A DNA stretch of 7,641 bases, from contig QHPA01000150.1 of NCBI GenBank assembly GCA_003218935.1, forward strand, positions 1 to 7,641, in the 5' to 3' direction. Of this stretch, positions 6,129-7,641 are shown in pieces (the stretch's first letter is position 1; the number at the start of each line of letters is the position of its first letter). The translations under genes and the position numbers were made by a program. The DNA comes from Verrucomicrobiota bacterium (GTDB lineage Bacteria; Verrucomicrobiota; Verrucomicrobiia; Limisphaerales; AV2). Under the pieces are notes generated by a model. It was not told the origin of the DNA, did not search any database, and was given only the letters and a program-made list of their open reading frames with translations.

Positions 6129-6369
6129 ACCGCCCCCTCACCCCGTCCCTCTCCCGCTCCGAGGGCACTGCTATTGAATTAAGCCCGGCAGCGGGACCGC
6201 ACTGGCAGGCTCCTAATCTTAATCCTAATCGTAATCTTGATCGGCTTAGGTTCTTGGAGATTAAGAGTAAGATTACGATTAAGATCGGGAAGAAACCATT
6301 CCGCCTTAATTCAATGGCGGTGCCCTCCGAAGGGGAGAGGGTGCCCGAAGGGCGGGTGAGGGGGGCGGT
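6129..6369. mobile_element. MITE-like nested palindromic repeat element
   Basis: The outer arms are ACCGCCCCCTCACCC at 6129-6143 and its inverse at 6354-6369, differing by one G. Inner arms are GAGGGCAC 6161-6168 with GTGCCCTC 6320-6327, and ATTGAATTAA 6173-6182 with TTAATTCAAT 6306-6315. The core has consecutive hexamers TAATCT, TAATCC, TAATCG, TAATCT and TGATCG at 6214-6243, and inverted GATTAN hexamers at 6259-6282. The element carries no transposase, so it could only move with a helper in trans. I recall palindromes with a CCCTCACCC/GGGGAGAGGG end and a TAATC core scattered in Verrucomicrobia genomes; this was not checked here. It lies between the kinase and the regulator. The frame 6125-6409 through it is not a gene. 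The short stretch 6043-6120 holds nothing clear. Confidence 0.75.
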
Positions 6370-6392
6370 CTTCGATGCGCGATTCTGGAATC

Positions 6393-6399
6393 GAGGAGG
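6393..6399 (+). promoter_or_regulatory. Strong ribosome binding site for the response-regulator gene
   Basis: GAGGAGG lies 6 nt before ATG 6406. It marks 6406 as the original start, although the longest open frame of the regulator begins only at 6452, where no such site is seen. Confidence 0.75.
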
Positions 6400-6405
6400 C
6401 TACCC

Positions 6406-6967
6406 ATGAACCGCCCGCGGTTGCTCATTATCGAGGACGACGATCTCCAGTATGAGATTTACCCTGGCGAAGGGAGAACTTGGCCTGGACTATCTGGGTG
6501 AGCTCAAGGAACTGCTGCCGTACGTGCCAATCATTATCGTTTCCGGCGCTCTGGAAGTGCACCAGCAAATCCATGCGTTGCAAGGGCCGCGGCGGGCGCA
6601 TTACTGCATCACCAAACCGGCGGACTTGAATGAGTTGAGGCGCACGGTTGAAACCGCGCTCGCGGAGTGCGGCCAGACGGAGGTCGTCCGGCAATTCGAA
6701 GCGCTCGAGCGGTCCAAGCGCCTGGACGCGCAGGAATTGCTGAGCCGATCCACCGACCGCCTCAGTCGTCAGACGCAAATCCGTCAACTGCTCGCGAAAT
6801 CGGACGAACGTCCAAACATTTCCGCGCTGTCCCGTCAGTTCAAAGTCGCCCGCCGTACCATCATTCGCGATCTGCAGGAATTGATTCGCCGTGGCGAGTT
6901 GGGCTCCGAAGTTTATCCCCGGTGGCAGAGTGACGATGAAGAAGGTGAGGCCGACGAGAAGGAGTGA
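6406..6967 (+). pseudogene. Response regulator with truncated, frameshifted receiver and intact C-terminal winged-helix region
   Basis: Translation from ATG 6406 gives MNRPRLLIIEDDDLQYEIY, the first strand and acidic pocket of a receiver domain, but this frame stops at TGA 6499-6501 after 31 codons. In the +1 frame, open from ATG 6452 to TGA 6967 (171 aa), the receiver resumes as LAKGELGLDYLGELKELLPYVPIIIVSG, then CITKPADLNELRRTV with the conserved Lys. The roughly 40 residues that should lie between, including the phospho-acceptor Asp strand, are absent, so a deletion of a length not divisible by three is the simplest cause. The C-terminal part (NISALSRQFKVARRTIIRDLQELIRRGEL) looks like a winged helix-turn-helix. 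It should have bound DNA under control of the kinase at 3073. The 6452 frame may still yield a DNA-binding fragment with no phosphorylation site, but it lacks a visible RBS. An assembly error is the alternative. Confidence 0.75.
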
Positions 6968-7012
6968 ATCACAAAGCTATCGAGCGATTATGATTCGATG
7001 CCTGCGCAGCGA

Positions 7013-7641
7013 ATGAATATCCTGTCTATCCACGCTCATTTCGATGATTACGAATTCACTGCCGCGGGCACGTTCGAGATGTGGAAGCGCAAACTCGGCC
7101 GCCGCCTCCGCGCCAAAGTCATCGTGTGCACCGATGGCAAGGCAGGGCATCATTTTCAGACGCGGGAAGAAACCGGCAGAATCCGCCTGCAAGAGCAACT
7201 GGCCTCCGCAAAAATCGGCGGTTATGAGTTCGAACCATTGCGTTACCCGAACGGCGAGGTTCCACGCGAGGCGTGCCTGCAGGTGACCACCGACCTGCTC
7301 GCGGCGTTGTGGAAAGCGATTCGGGATTTTGAGCCGGACTATTTGTTTTGCCCGCCGTTGCCCGCCGCTGCGCTTGCGGGCATCCACGTTGACCATGTCG
7401 CCGTGGCGGAAGCTGTGCGCAAAGTCGCTTACATGATCAACGTGCCGCACGCTTTCACACCGGAATTTCCCGCGGACGAGACGAAATCGAAGCCGTGCAA
7501 CGTGCCGGTGATCCTGAACGTTTATGACGGCTACATGTTCGGCGCGAACTCGTTTGACTTTACGGTCGATGTTGAGGATGCGTTCCCAAAAATCGCAGAA
7601 ATGGCCTGGTGCCATCAGTCGCAGGTCAGGGAATGGTTGCC
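7013..7641 (+). CDS. PIG-L/LmbE-family deacetylase, partial (runs off the window end)
   Basis: The frame is open to the end of the window (209 complete codons). The product begins MNILSIHAHFDDYEF, matching the family motif AHPDD(x)E with Phe in place of Pro. His9 and Asp12 would be zinc ligands and Asp11 the likely catalytic base. A second motif, HVDH at residues 125-128, matches the family's HPDH and provides the third zinc ligand. KAGHHFQTREE near residue 46 fits the typical substrate-loop region. Such enzymes remove N-acetyl groups from GlcNAc-like or related small substrates; the substrate here is unknown. ATG 6998 is an in-frame alternative start five codons upstream, and neither has a clear RBS. 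The gene follows the damaged regulator by 45 nt, so the two are probably co-transcribed. Codon use looks normal for the locus. Confidence 0.88.
   Translation, partial: MNILSIHAHFDDYEFTAAGTFEMWKRKLGRRLRAKVIVCTDGKAGHHFQTREETGRIRLQEQLASAKIGGYEFEPLRYPNGEVPREACLQVTTDLLAALWKAIRDFEPDYLFCPPLPAAALAGIHVDHVAVAEAVRKVAYMINVPHAFTPEFPADETKSKPCNVPVILNVYDGYMFGANSFDFTVDVEDAFPKIAEMAWCHQSQVREWL

Larger units (their letters stand above)
6121..6416. repeat. 15-bp direct repeats flanking the palindromic element
   Basis: ACCCATGAACCGCCC occurs at 6121-6135 and again at 6402-6416. The right copy contains the start codon and first codons of the response-regulator gene. The two copies bracket the palindromic element, as target-site duplications would. 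The left copy overlaps the element's arm and the right copy starts about 32 nt beyond the opposite arm, so a simple duplication does not fit perfectly. Recombination or a chance match to the element's own ACCGCCC end are the alternatives. Confidence 0.55.

Noticed and set aside
6125..6409. 94-residue frame beginning MNRPLTPS
   Set aside because: It translates the palindromic element. Its start comes from the direct-repeat copy of the regulator's start.
6445..6475. Programmed +1 frameshift in the response regulator
   Set aside because: Joining the two frames still leaves the receiver about 40 residues short and without its Asp strand, so a deletion explains the data better.

Overview
The window looks like chromosome of a GC-rich, Gram-negative environmental bacterium, most likely a Verrucomicrobiota member (Pedosphaera/Limisphaerales type). 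That placement is an inference from recalled similarity of the sensor kinase, the response-regulator remnant, the LmbE-like deacetylase and the palindromic intergenic repeat. No rRNA or tRNA is present to confirm it.

Layout. (1) Positions 1 to about 1093 hold no gene I can support. They contain several short repeats and hairpins. (2) 1094-1311 is an imperfect tandem array with an 88-90 bp period. It ends exactly at a GTTAGGC core site. (3) 1305 to about 3038 reads as an integron-type cassette array without a visible integrase. Four small same-strand genes each start 3-14 nt after a GTTRRRY-like core and end 7-16 nt before an RYYYAAC-like core, and the intervening blocks have attC-like structure. 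The best attC (2561-2661) has a 20-pair stem with one bulged A. The first cassette gene (a small secreted protein) is broken by an in-frame TAA between its signal peptide and mature part. The next two encode small membrane proteins and the fourth a small soluble protein. None has a known function. (4) 3073-6042 is a 989-aa membrane sensor histidine kinase with a large periplasmic Reg_prop-type propeller, a Y_Y_Y-like domain, one transmembrane segment and a complete HisKA/HATPase core. (5) 6129-6369 is a MITE-like palindromic element with nested arms and a TAATCN hexamer core, sitting between the kinase and its probable partner. (6) 6406-6967 is a response-regulator gene with a strong RBS and an intact C-terminal winged-helix region. 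Its receiver domain has lost about 40 residues, including the phospho-acceptor Asp, and has gone out of frame. (7) From about 7013 to the window end is the start of a PIG-L/LmbE-family deacetylase, probably co-transcribed with the regulator.

The main story is a cassette array lacking an integrase within view (CALIN-like), joined to a two-component locus that seems to be decaying through insertion of a palindromic element and deletion in the regulator. The least explained structure is the 1094-1311 tandem repeat, whose units can fold into similar hairpins and which abuts the first cassette junction.
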